Of a stretch of DNA of 64,000 nucleotides, positions 43,490 to 56,140 are shown piece by piece; positions within the stretch are counted from its first letter, which is position 1, and each line of letters starts with the position of its first letter. A program made the position numbers and the translations under genes. The notes beneath the pieces were generated by a model. It saw only the letters and a list, made by a program, of their open reading frames with translations. It made no database searches and was not told the DNA's origin. This stretch comes from Bactrocera neohumeralis. Taxonomy: Eukaryota; Arthropoda; Insecta; Diptera; Tephritidae. The stretch covers positions 20,772,635-20,836,634 of the forward strand of contig NC_065921.1 of the NCBI RefSeq assembly GCF_024586455.1. Reading direction: 5' to 3'.

Positions 43490-43960
43490 TAAATAAAACG
43501 CAAAATATTTAATTATTCATTAATATTTATTTTGTCGCTTTCAAAGTAATTCCCACCAGATGTAATACTCTTATGCCAACGATTTTTCCAATCTTCGAAA
43601 CCATTTTCATAAGCGCTTTTTGGGATGGCCCTCAGCGCCTTCATGCAATAATGGTTTCATCTCGACTGAAAACGGGTTCCTGACTGACGATTTTCAAGCA
43701 CCATATTAATGATCACTTTTTTAATATTTTCATCAGTTGAAGAGAACGAAGGTCATCCAAAACGGGCATGTCCTCAACGATCTCTTGACCGTCCTTGAAG
43801 GCTTTGTGCCACTCGTAGGCTTATGTTTTTCATAAAACTGAATCATTGAAAGCCTCTTCCAACATTCGAAACGATTGCGCATACGAAATTTGGTTAGAAA
43901 TACTAAATTTCAGATCAATTCTTTTTTCGATATTTTTTTTATCTATTCTATTTTAGCGTA
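43490..43960 (-). pseudogene. Internally deleted mariner
   Basis: On the minus strand the first part reads AYEWHKAFKDGQEIVEDMPV, the N-terminal helix-turn-helix region (YEWHKRFKDGREDVEDD in this group). It then joins, after about 30 unclear codons, directly to KALRAIPKSAYENGFEDWKN and RWHKSITSGGNYFESDKIN, the extreme C-terminus. The entire catalytic core is missing. Such internally deleted copies can be moved by a full-length relative if their ends are intact. Confidence 0.85.
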
Positions 43961-44399
43961 AACGATCTGATTGACAGATCGCGATCATATCTGGCAGAGT
44001 AATTAAGGAAACCCTGCCAACTTGACTGATCAAATTACAATTTCAAATTCAATCAATTGTTTTAAATTCAGTTATATAAAAGCTCCTTTCGATTTCTTAA
44101 ACCCTGAAATATAAAATGGAGAATAGAACAAACAACAGGCATAAATCAAATTATGCCAGTTTATTCTAGCATTATATCTAGTAGGTAAATAGTTATGCCA
44201 CTTCATGTGATATTCACAGACGTACTTGTGTGGAATTCCATCGTAAAATTTGGATCTTTCATTGCCCGGAAATAACTTAAATTATCGACGTTTCTTATGA
44301 AGATCTCAACAAAATTCACTCACTGCCTTACTAATCTCATATACTTTGAATAAAAAAGCTATATTTTATATCTAAATGCCAAATGATTTGGTTATGAGT
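43961..44399. other. Spacer between two mariner remnants
   Basis: AT-rich. It contains GATCGCGATCATATCTGGCA near 43,976, which may be part of a terminal repeat but was not matched to a partner. Confidence 0.3.
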
Positions 44400-44965
44400 C
44401 GGATCGCAGTGAAGTTTGTTCCAAGATTGCGTTGATATTGCCCAGATCTGCTCTAAAGGCTCATGACTGGTGACGAATCATGAATTTATGGTTATGTCGT
44501 GGAAGCCGAAGCACAAACATCCCAATTAAAGCAGCAGCAAGAGCCAAGACCGAAAAAAGCGCCAAGCTAGTTCGAACCTGAAGGGTTTTCGTTTGCATGG
44601 GCGTCGTGCATTAGTATGAGTTCTTGCCAAGGGGTCGCACGGGCAATAACGAATATAGGCGAAACAATCCGCTCGGTTATCATCCTTGTGCCCGAATATT
44701 GGCCAAAAAACGAATAAATGACGCCATAGCACCGTAGTCCCCAGACTTGACCCACTGTGACTTTTTTTTGTTCCCAAAACTGAAGAGGCTCATGAATGGA
44801 CGGCGCTAAGCTACGATTGAGGAGATAAAAACTGCATCGAAGGAGATGATAAACAAGAAGCAAGCTTTTTTAAGTTATTTGAGGGTTGGAAAAAACGCTG
44901 GCACCAGTGTATCCTCTAGTATCCGTTGATTACTCTGTAGACGACAAAATAGATTTGTTTCTACA
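44400..44965 (+). pseudogene. Mariner transposase pseudogene
   Basis: Plus-strand frames: KFVPRLR then RLMTGDES (first catalytic Asp) and IYGYVVEAEAQTSQLKQQQE, then PRPKKAPS. After a gap with no motif come PDLTHCDFFLFPKLKRLMNG (the third Asp in HCDF) and ATIEEIKTASKE. The C-terminus is represented by KNAGTSVSS and a worn KRWHQCIL. The second catalytic Asp region is missing. The 98-codon frames on the opposite strand (44526-44863) are shadows of this element. Confidence 0.82.
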
Positions 44966-45124
44966 AAAACTTAAGTTCTTTTTTTTTGTTTTTGCCATTT
45001 ATTTGATTTATTTTTTGTTTTAAAAGTCTACTTTTTAAAATCCTAAGTTTTAAAAGTCTGTTTTGTTGACAGTAAGTTTTTTGATAGCAGAAACTAATGT
45101 ATATAATCCTGCCTATTTAAAAAT

Positions 45125-45410
45125 TAGAATACAAGATCTTTATGGATATTTTCATTAACAAGAACTCGACATTCTTCGACACTAAAGCTTTGTCATCCGC
45201 AAAAGTTGATGTCAATACATTATTAGACTGTTGGAATATCTGCTGTATATATGATGTATATTGCTGGGTCTAAAACACTGCCCTATGGTACACCAGCCCT
45301 TATCGGTCATTCATCAGATATGAAATCTCCTACTTTAACCATAAATTGTCTATTTTTTAAATAAGACTCCAATGTTTTATACAATTCTAAAGGTAGAATG
45401 TTTGTATTCT
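45125..45410 (-). pseudogene. LINE reverse transcriptase palm fragment
   Basis: The minus-strand frame reads LELYKTLESYLKNRQFMVKV, GDFISDE, a TGA, PIRAGVP, a TAG, then GSVLDPAIYIIYTADIPT. After a frameshift follows STFADDKALVS, the catalytic F/Y-ADD box. AGVPQGSVLGPxLYxIYTADxP is a hallmark of jockey-clade reverse transcriptases. Only about 90 codons survive. It is separate from the RNase H-bearing fragments elsewhere, which belong to another LINE group. Confidence 0.85.
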
Positions 45411-48149
45411 TATATACTTAAGTTCATAAAGTGGTGGATTTAAATTAAATTCACAATCTTACTGCAGTCAGCCATCATTTATTTATAATATTAGTTTCAG
45501 TTTTTTATTATAAATTACCTAAAATTGAAATATTTTCGACTTAAAAAATGCAAAAATTCATAAACTTCTGGAAGAGAAAGTGAGCTTTTAGATCATGCAC
45601 TTTATCCAAGACTCAAACCCAGCCTCACAAACCAGATTCGCACATCTTTTGCGAACATTATACCGAAGAGTTGATCAACGCCATATGGTTACTTGGCTTA
45701 AAATACATTAGTAAATATAGCATTAACAAATTGCATTTGGACCTAAAAGCATAAGCGTGGTCACCACTCCGAAAAAATCCGTTTAGTGGATCAATTTCAA
45801 CACTTATTGTCCATACATACATAAATATATTTCATTGGATCCAGCATAGTTACATTTACAAATTTGCAGCCCGCGATGAGTATTTTTTATTTTTTATATC
45901 AACAGTTTTCAATACTTATTGCTTTTGGTGTATAGAGTTTTGTCTGCGCAAAGTTATGCCTTGTAATAATCATTTGTTAAAATTTTTGCTTTGCTTGCCT
46001 CGAAAGTCTAGCATTTAAGTGCAGTTTTAGAAAAAAAAAACTTTAGGCTTTAAAAGCCTTTTCTGAAATCTAAACTTTTTAGCCAATTTTCAGTTATTAG
46101 AATTATTAAAAAAGTTTACTGCCAGACGTCTGCATAGGGTAGTAGAGTGGCTTGCTCGTGCATTCCCAACTATGAGTTTCGTGTTTGCTCGTGCACTTCG
46201 CTTTCGCTGGCACTCAAAGGCCATTCAATCGTATTTGGGTGCCAAAGCAACCCTGCACATCCGCTTTTAGCACTCACGCAGTGCTTCTAAAGGGCTCTAT
46301 TATATCGATATACTATATAATATATCGCTCAGCCTTCAATCTCCCTCCCCCTGCATACACGCTCAGCTGTTTGTCTGCACTTGATGGATTTATTCGCATA
46401 GAAAATTAAAATATTTGCTCCGTTCTCTATGCAAAGCGAGCAAAGCGTAAATATTTAATGCACAAATACAACAAATACGCGATCTAACGGTTCGTTTATT
46501 GGCGAAATTTGAACTGCAATTGATGCATTGGCCCCGTTTTAGTCGCTTTGCTTTTGATTTTCGCAATTTTTCGATTCGATATGGTAGCTTTTGTTTATTA
46601 TTTGCTTTTATTATAAATATTCGTATCAGCAACGCGTTGTTGTTGTTGCCAGTTTCGGTTTTAAGCGTTTAGTTTGCGTGCAATTTGTGGCATGTTCATG
46701 GATATTTGGGGATTTGCCCTTTGGAAAATTGCCTTTGCTGCGCCATCGAAGTTTTGGTACCGTTTCTGATTTGTGTTTTTGTTGTTTTGCGCTTTTACTT
46801 ACGTTCAGTGGCATAAGCCTTGCTTTTTGTTGCAAGCGCGCTTTATTTGTTGCACGTATCCGCAGAATTGCGGCAACTAAAATTGAATTATTCATGCATC
46901 AAAATTGCAGTTCGCACAATTTTCACTTTTATAGTTTTGCATTTTTGTTGTGCGGATTCGGTTTTATTTGCTTTCGGTTGGATAATCCCTCGAGTTTGAT
47001 TGATTACAAAATTTTTACAATTTTTTATTTGAAACAAAGTATTTTACTGTGTTTTTTTAAAAAGCTTTATATTTATTAATTTGGCGAATAATTTTGAGGA
47101 AAATAAACTATTTCATGTTCATGCAGTATGGATATGGACTTTAAAACGAATCGGATAAGTAGATTTTTTAGTTGAAACACAGAAAAGAGCACTACAGAAA
47201 ATATTATCCAGAGATCCTTGCTCAATGCTTCCGATTCATTTGTCTTATATTTACATCTTTCAGTACTGTTAAGCAATAATTATGTCTCCGAGTTGTCTAT
47301 TCGTTTCGAGACTTAGAGAGTGACAAACCAACGAAGTCATTTAAAGAATTCTGCCAAGCCTCTCTACACAAAGTATCCCTGATAGTTTTGATGTTGATCT
47401 ATTTTCAACGGCCATACAACCTCAGAAAATTTTCAATGATATTCTCGAGAGTATTGAAAAGGTTTTATAAAAAAGTCTCAAAGAAAGTTTCGGTAACTTC
47501 TTCGAAAAAAATAATCAATATTTTTAATTCAAAAAACGTTAAGTTCACATTTTCAAATACTTATAAATATTTTTGGAAGATCTTCAAAATAGCTTTTTAT
47601 TTTGCTAACTAACTCTAAATTGATGTTCAAGTGCGTGGGGGAACAGATCTGCTCCAATTCTCTAGATATATGTTTCACTGCTACGCGATGTCAGAGCTAA
47701 GTTAGAACGTGATCTTTATCCTAATAAGAATCTCATTTGGACAGCTTAAAATGTCGCTACGTTATGGTTTTTAAAACTCCTTTATAATAAGTCATAAGAT
47801 CACCTCAATTCGACAATGCGCAAAGGCTACTACAGATTTGTGGAGACGGCCTTGGTGAACATCTCCAAAATTTTAATTTTGTATCAACTAATTTCTCCTT
47901 CTGAAAATATCGATACTTATTACGTGAAATTTAATCGATAATTCGACATCTTCGGATGAAACGATAATCAAGCGTAAGTCTTTTCATGATGAAATGACAA
48001 ACAATATTGAACAAAAACATCTGTCAAAAAAGGCTATTGAAAAAAGTACCTCTACTTGGATTACTCGTTAGTTAAACCTTAATTTTGAATTCGCTGCTTC
48101 ATTTTTAATTAATTAATTAATGAAAAATCTCTCTGGGTAACTTTTGTAT
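45411..48149. other. Intergenic DNA, no supported gene
   Basis: About 46,130-47,080 is single-copy-looking, with a 162-codon plus-strand frame (46591-47079) that is Phe/Cys-rich but has no domain and is opposed by other frames. About 45,420-46,100 and 47,090-48,150 are AT-rich with no recognised motif. A small (TTAA)n run lies at 48,105-48,120. Confidence 0.4.
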
Positions 48150-49430
48150 ACATTCTGGATTGGTGTAGAAAACAAAGTTTAGTTAATACGAGTTTTCATA
48201 ATAATCAACTATTTATCGATTAAAATAAAATATCGACTTATCAAAAAAATCGATTTAGTAGACACATTAGAATCTAATTTATTTAATTCAGTTTGATGAG
48301 TAATGGCTCAAACTCTGGTACGCTAATTCGAGTAATCATAATAATAGACTTTATATCGATTGAACGAAAATATAAATTTATCGAAATAGTCGATTTAGTT
48401 GAATTATCGAATATAGATATATTTAATGAAGTTTGCTCTGTGTTTGTTTTAGTAACTCAGCTGCTACTCCCAATAATCGACTTTTCATCGATTAATCAGA
48501 AATATATCGATATGTTGAAAAAAATCGATCAAGTTGAAACCTGAGAGGAAGAGTATATTTTAGACTGTTTTAACATTTCAGTATAATAATTGAAGTATTA
48601 ATAATAATCGACTTTTCATCGGTTAATCGAAAATATAGATTAATCAAAAAATCATTTTAGTAGAAGCATTAAAAGCTAATTTTATTAAATTTAATTTGAT
48701 CAACAATATTTTTAACATCCCTAATTAAATATGATATTTTGTGTATTCATAATAAACCACTTTACATCGATTAATTTAAACAAACAAAAACGATTTAGTT
48801 AAAAAATAAAATATAAGTATATTTTAGGCGGTTTGATTATAGATTGTTCTAGCAGCTCAGTATGGTAATTCGAGTTTTCATAATAATAATATATAATAAT
48901 ACATTTTTATAGGTTAATGTAAAATATCGATATATGGAAAACATTAGAGGACAAGTATATATGTATATGTATGTATGGCAATTTTTTCAAAGATTGTATT
49001 AGTTTCTTAATTCAGAAGTTTAACCGAGTTTTCCTAGTAATCGATTTTAATCGATTAATCTTACATATCAATTTATCGAAAAAAGTCGATCTCGCCAATA
49101 CTTTAGGAATTTTGGAAATATAGAAATTTTAGGGCTATTGAAATTTTTCATTTCATCAACTTTTTACCGATTAATTTAAACATTGTAATAGTATGCTCAT
49201 TCAGATGTTAAGCCGAGTTTTCGTAATAATCGGGTTTTAATCGATTAATCTAAGAATTATATCAATTTATCGGAATAAATCGATCTCGCAGAAGCTTAAG
49301 AAGAAATTTTTGAGCTGTTGAATTTTTTTTAGTTCATCGAATTTTATCGATTTTATCGATTAATTTAAAGATCGATGCATTAAAAAAATCAGTTTATTTG
49401 AAAAATAAGAAAACTATTTGTTGAATTTAG
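48150..49430. repeat. ATCGAT-rich degenerate tandem array
   Basis: About nine units, each with AATAATCGACTTTT-CATCGATTAATC then a CGATTTATCGAAAAAATCGA-like stretch, start near 48198, 48340, 48473, 48603, 48750, 48893, 49038, 49222 and 49336. Steps are mostly 130-147 bp. Identity between units is low, but the ATCGAT palindrome is kept in most of them. The 83-codon frame at 48293-48544 is made of the repeat and is not a gene. Confidence 0.8.
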
Positions 49431-51439
49431 ACTTTTGTAATCAGCCAACATTACTTCATATTTTAAATAATTTTTGTTTTATTTGCTTAATTCTTTTTTT
49501 TTTTCTATTTCCTACCAAACTCACATAGCTACGAACGAAAATGAAAAGAAGCAAACGCGCTTTTCAAGTCTTTTATTATAAAGTGTTCAAATATGCACAA
49601 CCGCGCAACTCAACACCAACGCCTGAAAGCTCACGAGCGCATAAGCACTAACACACACACATATATGTGCCGACAATTTTTTATTCATATATTTATTTAA
49701 TAAAAACGCGTATCGCAACTACACACACACGTTTACGCACCCATGCTTATGAATATCGCACAAAAGCCAAGCGCGTCGAGTATCAGGAAACAAAGCGCGC
49801 AACAAAGCAGTGCGGCATGCAACGTGGCTGGTCGACAACGGAGGAAGTGCCACTACATCCCGTTACACATGACTCGATCATAATACGAGCGCGAGTCGCG
49901 TAGCACGAAATGAGTAGCGGCGACGGCGGCGGCAAGACAAAAAACAGCGGGGAAGTGAAAAGTCAAGCGACAAACTCCATGCATTACTCTTGTTTGTATG
50001 TTTGTTTGTATGTGTGAGTGTTTGTTTGTGTGTTGGTGTTTGTTTTTTGTTTGCGTATGTTGGTGTTTGAGAGCTTAAGTGTGCATTGGTGAGTGAAGCG
50101 GCATGTGACATTTGAGTTGGCCGATTGCCGGCTGGCATGACCTGCCTGCCACTCTGACAGCTGGGTTAGTCGGCTGCCAGCCTGGGTTACTTTGTGTCGC
50201 AGTGTGCGTGTGTCCTTTTAGTTGGTTTTCGCTTTGTTGCCAATCGTTTGCATATTGCGGTAGGATTTGCTCGTACGCGGTGTTGCCAGAAACATCACAC
50301 GTTTTATGTGTGTGTGTAGCCGGTGGTGTGATTGTGTGGCGGCGTTTGTGTTTGTGTTGGTGGATATGCGAGCGCATGTCAACGTTGGCGCGTATGAATG
50401 ACGTTTTAAATCCTTTTTGGCGAATTACCTGTCACTGGGTCACAAAAGCGCTCAGCTGTGAGTATTTATAAGCACACACATATATAGATATGTACATATA
50501 CATATATATGTACATACATAAGTATATTTTTTAGGCATATGCATACTTGTGTGCTTTATGAAATTGAAATTTCTATGTTTGCTATAGGCTTCACAGGCGA
50601 TTTTTCGGTCCTCGAACTGTCGCATAGTCAAGGTTGCCAGATTGAAAGCATTTATTGAGATATTAGTTGTAACCATTGCTTCTTTAAAAGAAAGCCAGTT
50701 CTGTGAATTTAAAGCATCTTAGAACTGACTCCTATAAATAGAAAAATGTTGCCTACATTTAGGTGCATATTGTCTTGACTAAGCGAAGTCACATACCTAA
50801 TTAATGAAATTTTCAAATTTTTGTATAAAAAAATCCAAAATATGCGAAACATAAATATCGAAAAAAATAAAAATTATTCTGACATATTTTATTTTATTCA
50901 ATAAAAAATATAAACGTTGTAAGCATTTATTTAAAACAAAAATATAAATAACATTTTTTTGTTAATTTTTTTCTTCAATAAGCTATTACTAAATATTCAA
51001 CTTTTATGACTTACGAAGTTTTTCATCTTTCAATCTTTGTTTTCCAAATTATAAAAAAATGTTTTTGAATTAACGATTTAAAACGTTAAAGATTTAAAAC
51101 GACTGTATTAAGAAACTTTACTTTTAAGCAACTTTTTCTTAAAATTAATATTTGATGGTCTTAAGAGTTGCTTAGCGCTCAGTGACTCTTGAAACAGCAA
51201 TCGAGAGGCCCTAAAGCGTATGTATATCTACAATTAAATCGAATTTGTGTTTAACTACTTGCGAAGGAATTACCACAAGTAAACTACAAATTATTAGCAG
51301 TAGCAACTGTTACCACATCTAAGTTCCTTAATAAACAAATTTGGATGTGGAGTACCAGCAAAATTGACTAACTGCAATCTCATAATTGGCTTGTGACCCC
51401 TTTCAACATTATTTCTATTGAATTGTGGCAGTAAATTTG
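49431..51439. other. Single-copy-looking DNA with CA/TG repeats
   Basis: About 49,540-50,470 has GC-richer single-copy character with CA runs (49,648; 49,720), a GTTTGTTTGTATGTGTG tract (49,990-50,060) and a CGGCGACGGCGGCGGC run (49,918). About 50,480-51,440 is AT-rich. Overlapping frames are driven by the simple repeats; none is supported. Confidence 0.4.
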
Positions 51440-52085
51440 AGTTATACCAGTTTACATGAATTATGCTAATATAATTATATTAAATATACTGACAATACAT
51501 AATACGAGTATTTTTCATTTGTACCAACGTTTTTCATTTATACCAGTTTACTTCTTTTATACCAGTTTTTACATTTTTTCCGGTTTATTTAATTTATACC
51601 AGTCTTATATATTTATAACATTTTATTTAAGCCACTATTTAATAATTATTCGCATCTTTTAAATTTATACCAGTATTTTACATTTATACCAGTCTTTAAT
51701 TTTTATACCTTTCACCTTAATTAATACTTGTTTTTCATTTATACCATCTGTTTGCTTTCTTTGTCACTTTTTAGAGGTCTGTTGCTTCGAAAGGGTATAG
51801 TATACATATTGCCCCATGAGGGGTGACTAAACTACTTTTAACCGCAAGGTTGTGATACTTGCAATATATTTATTATTAATGTGTCAGTATATTTATTTAT
51901 ATCAGTTTATTTGATTTATCCAATTTCTTTTACTTATACCAATCTTTTATATTTATACCATTTTTTAATTACACCAGTATTATAAATTTATACTAGTTCC
52001 TTTCGTTTTTATCAGTATTTCTCATTTATACCACTTGTTGGCTTGCTTTACAATTTTTCGAGACCTTTTAATTCGAAAGCTCGCA
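51440..52085. repeat. TTTATACCAG minisatellite-like array
   Basis: TTTATACCAG or a close variant recurs at irregular 20-40-bp steps through 51,440-51,745 and again through 51,895-52,040. The two halves end with matching sequence (CATTTATACCATCTGTTTGC versus CATTTATACCACTTGTTGGC, then GAGGTCTGTTGCTTCGAAAG versus GAGACCTTTTAATTCGAAAG), so the block itself was duplicated. The 68-codon frame inside is an artefact. Confidence 0.85.
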
Positions 52086-52339
52086 GTTTTCCAGTGAAAT
52101 CAGGGGTCCTCAAACTTTTCTGAACCCATTGATTAATTTAATTTTAATTGTATGTTATTGTGGTCTCTACCAAAAATTATTAAATACCATTGTTTAAGTA
52201 TTAATATTGCATAATTACCGTACAAAATTGCATATTCATTTATTTTTCATTAATTTTGATAATTATAGTTTCTAAGCCTTAGAGGGGGGCTTTTAGTGAC
52301 CTGCAAGTCAAAAAATAAAAATACTTAAAATATTTTTTT

Positions 52340-52760
52340 TTATTATTTGCTCAAAGTTTTTGTTAATAATTCATTCAATTATTAATTTAGCTGTCGAACA
52401 ATTTATAGAATACTAATTACTAATGTAGACTATTTAAAAAATAAAAATAAAAAATTTATAAAATAAGAAATAATACTAAAAAGACACATAAAATTATATA
52501 TAATTTAATTTAGATTAAGTAATTTAATTTTTAATTTAACTCTCGAATAATTTATCAAATAACTAGTTTGGAGAATTTGCAAATATAAATTAAATAAAAT
52601 AAAAATTAAAACTTAAATAAAAATAAAAATAACATTATAATTATAATTAAGATTAAAATTATAATTACAATTAAAATAAAATAAAATACAAAAAATAAAA
52701 ATAAAATACGATAAAATTTACTTTAATTAAATAAATTAAAATGTAATGCAATAATTGCAG
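52340..52760. repeat. A/T simple-sequence tract
   Basis: Long stretches of AAAATAAAAATAAAAT type, with ATAATTATAATTAAGATTAA variants. There is no unit of fixed length. Confidence 0.8.
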
Positions 52761-54939
52761 CTTAAGGATTTTTTTACGAATTTCAAAAAATACCTTTTCA
52801 TAAAAAAAATAGTAACCTTAAAGTCCCTTATTTTGGTATTTTAATATATAAATTATTAAAGGTAAATTTTTATTCATATTACCATCGGCTTGAAATATTT
52901 TTTCGGTAGCATAACGGTATATGCGTTTAAGCTGCCTTTTCATACCGTTTTTGTACAATTTCTTTGATGTGTTGGTGACTGTCAAATAGCTTAATCGTTG
53001 AATGATTGGCAACGCGCACACATACACACAAACACGAACATCTGCGCACTGTCACACACACACACATTATCGCCTCTACCCACAAAGGCTATTAACGGAT
53101 AAGCATGCCGATATGACTTTGACGTCTGTCCGAGCTCACCTGCGAAAGTATGAAAATATAATTAAAAATAGCACAAAAGCTATAAATAACCAAGTGCTCA
53201 ACACAACAAAAACAAGCAAAAAGCAACAGTCTTTGGAAAAACGCCAGCCATGCATACATACAAACTTTGCGGTTGAGCGGCGAGCACAGCGGGAAAACCA
53301 AAAACAAAAATGGGAAAAAAGATGCTTTAGTTGGCAACTGGCGAGGCTGAAGAGGCATTGAGAATGCCTCGGTTTGCCGTTACAAACCGACGCGATTTAC
53401 TTCTGCCAGCAACACTAATTAGTATAGTGAAGTGTCCACTTGCAGAGCTGGCAAACAAAGAGGAGACAACCAACGAAGTTGCAACGAAGCTCAGCACTGG
53501 GAGAGATGCACTGCGCGGGTGGCTGGCGTTTGTGCCACATGCTGCAACATACACAACGCAGCTGGAGTGTGCTGAGTGTAAGCGAAAAAAAAAATAAAAT
53601 TTATAAAAATTAAAATCACACACACATACACTTAAACATTGGTATACGTGGTAGTGGTAGTTGCGTAATGAAAAATGCTCAAAAGCGCTCTTGTGCCGTT
53701 AAGTAGTTGGAAAGGTGGAAATTTGTAAGCCTTTTATGTGCTTTTCTCACCAACACCAATATAATTAATTTCATCCTTTTACAGTTGCAGCACTTAATGC
53801 ATTACATTTAAAATGCTTATCAGTTACAGCATTTATTTCCTGCCACCGTTATGTGGCATGATTTAAGATCTCATGTTGTTAGTGTGTGTTGTTGTTGCGC
53901 TTGTAGGTGCAAATTTATTCATTATTCATATATTATACCTGCTTTATTGTACAATTAATCGCGGTCTCACTTACGCGCTCTTAAATTGCTCTCTTTAATT
54001 TTGCCGACAATCGTGTGAAAATTTTAATTAATTACCGTTATTTGTGTTTGCGGTTACACGACAATGCGTAAATGCTACAAAAACGCTTTAAAAGAACTTT
54101 GATTTTATAAAAACATAGTATTTTAAGTTAGTAATCTCTCTATATTAACAAAATTTTCTCTTCGTATGTTAGAGAAATTGAGTTCATGACTCAATATTAA
54201 TGAACTTAACTCAGTAGTTGTTCGAGGTCGTTCGCTTTTTACCTTAAAAATTGTATTTCTGCTGACCGAGGCAAGTCTACATAGTTAATAGTGATAAAAG
54301 GTGAGTCACTTCTCACGACATCAAGCGATAACGGTGAAGGCCGAATCGCAATGAGCCGGCAAAAGCTATGGTCAAGCCCGTATTTAAGCTCACGATGGCT
54401 TTGCTTTGTGTTTGGTGAGATTTTTACGGAATTATCTAGCACGAGCTGGTCTCCCACGATCAAACTACAAATTCAGACCTGTACACTCAACAATGAGACT
54501 GTCTTAAAGAAGCAATAACTCACACTTCGATAGTTACTCACTAGCAGCTCTGTGAACTTGGATGGTTCTTATACATCCATCTTACAGACCGGACTCGACA
54601 TCAAGTGATTAATATATGTTTATGACTGTGGCGAACGATTTTGCTGTTGAAAAATTAGGGTAAAGAAACGATAAGGATAACCGTTCTTTGACAATAGCGA
54701 CAAGGATTTATAAGAGAGGCCACTGAAAAGTTTAAATAAGCTATACAAATAAAAACTTACATATTTCTTCAGGACTTCAATCCGAAAACTAATCTTCAAA
54801 AGTTGCATGCTCAGACGTCAGCTCAAGAAACTATTGAGGGGTACAAATCCACCCACCTTTAGATCACGAGATACAGTGTGGCAGAGTAATCTCGTTATGA
54901 CTACTTTTCAATCTCACATCACATAATAATAGTGACACA
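52761..54939. other. Single-copy-looking then AT-rich DNA, no gene
   Basis: About 53,000-54,080 has CA runs (53,050-53,065; 53,618-53,630) and overlapping frames of 88-119 codons on both strands without a domain. A minus-strand splice donor, TTCGCAG|GTGAGC, has its exon end at about 53,139. About 54,100-54,940 is AT-rich with no recognised motif. Confidence 0.4.
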
Positions 54940-55330
54940 GACTTCAACTTCTTTAATCGGTATGAAATCTTTGTACGTTATCTGAAGGTCTGCAAAAGAG
55001 GCCTTCGTGGGGGGAATGACGTTTTCAAGTTTAGAAACGAAAATATGTCGACCGATGCAAAATCTGTAGTTTTCGGAGAATGCTCGATGTGGATCACACC
55101 TTATGACTCCCATATATTGGTTTTTATAACCTTATCAGTCGATGGAAAATACTACATTTTCCTCGGAGAAGGTTCGCCGGGGGAAGTTTACTGTTTCGAC
55201 TGTTTTTTGGTCGCTGATTTTAACGAGTTGATCCATTATACGTCGATGGACACCAAATGACGCAGTTATACATTCAGATTGTGCTTGAACAGCATCAAAC
55301 ACTGCTGTAGAATGAATAATCTCTGATGAC
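54940..55330 (-). pseudogene. Mariner pseudogene (SETMAR-related type)
   Basis: Minus-strand reading from about 55,325: LQQCLMLFKHNLNV, then SLKSATKKQSKQ, a stop, TSPGEPSPRKM, a stop, YFPSTDKVIKTNIWES and GVIHIEHSPKTTDF. This parallels the stretch from the first catalytic Asp to the middle of the catalytic core (ETKxQSKQWxAPGEPxPKKAK, then AGKVMATVFWDxxGVIxIDYL). The Asp of the ETW box is not recognisable. The piece belongs to the same mariner type as 12,609-13,362. Confidence 0.75.
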
Positions 55331-55589
55331 CATTAAGAAACCGACAATGTTAACCATCGTGGTAGCCATTTTCGGTGCTTCTGGGTGTTAGTGATGCCGA
55401 ACAAAGTCCATGATTGACGAGTTTCATGGACTTAGTTCCAATTTTTCACTATCACGAATGGAGAAAAAGGGTTCATCATCATTGTTTGATTTCACTGTAC
55501 GATTTCACTTCTAAAAATAAAGGGTTTTTTAGCAAGAGTGCTACAAAAGTTTTTGAAATAAAAACGCTTTGGAATATCCATGAAATTCT
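55331..55589. other. Spacer between mariner fragments
   Basis: Probably decayed transposon sequence, but no motif survives. The 84- and 95-codon frames here overlap each other and partly reach the next element. Confidence 0.3.
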
Positions 55590-56140
55590 TTTTCCCTGTG
55601 AAAGTACATTCGATGCCATTATGTATGAGACTCGAATTATTTCTTGCCATTTTCAAGTATATGGTTAGTTGGCATAGACCATAGACTTGACGTAGCCCCA
55701 CAGGAAATAGTCTAACGGCATCAAATCGCACGAGGCGGCCAATTGACAAGGCCATTTCGTGAGAGAACACATTCACCAAACTTCGTTTTCAATAACGCAT
55801 ATCTTGCTTATTGACTAAGCCATTCAGTCCGAAACGAGCCTTTTCGCTGAAGATGATTTTCCGATGAAAATCCGGATCATTTTCAAGTTCTTGCTCAGCC
55901 CAATTCACGATCATACGATCTTGTATGGCTGTAGGTTAAGATCTTTTCGCAAAATTCGCTTGAAACAGACGTGTGAGAGACTAATTTGGGTCTTCCTTAG
56001 TTGATGCACTAGCGGCAGCAATATTCTCGACACTATGAACTCTTGTTGGTCTCACTGGCACGGAAGACGCGTAATTTTTGATCTGACTGGACGATTATGA
56101 CGACCATAAATTGGACCTAGCGCTCTTAAGGTTGAGGCCA
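55590..56140 (-). pseudogene. Internally deleted DD41D (rosa-type) mariner
   Basis: Minus-strand pieces: SVPVRPTRVHSVENIAAASA (linker before the second helix-turn-helix), WAEQELENDPDFHRKIIFSE and RFGLNGLVNKQDMRY, the first-Asp region with Glu-Lys in place of Asp-Glu. Then the sequence jumps directly to KFGECVLSRNGLVNWPPRA, and after a one-base shift CDLMPLDYFLWGYVKSMVYA, which holds the third Asp. The stretch containing the second Asp (QQDGA) is deleted. It is non-functional, but the third-Asp motif is the best-preserved of the rosa copies here. Confidence 0.85.

Noticed and set aside
46591..47079. 162-codon plus-strand open frame
   Set aside because: It is rich in Phe and Cys from T-rich sequence, has no domain or clear signal peptide, and overlaps an 89-codon frame on the opposite strand. 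No splice or start context supports it.
48105..48120. Run of TTAA repeats as a transposon target
   Set aside because: No inverted ends flank it; it is a simple repeat.
49667..50471. Overlapping frames near CA/TG runs, some Thr/His-rich like a mucin
   Set aside because: The Thr-His repeats are translations of CACACA and ACACAA runs in several frames.
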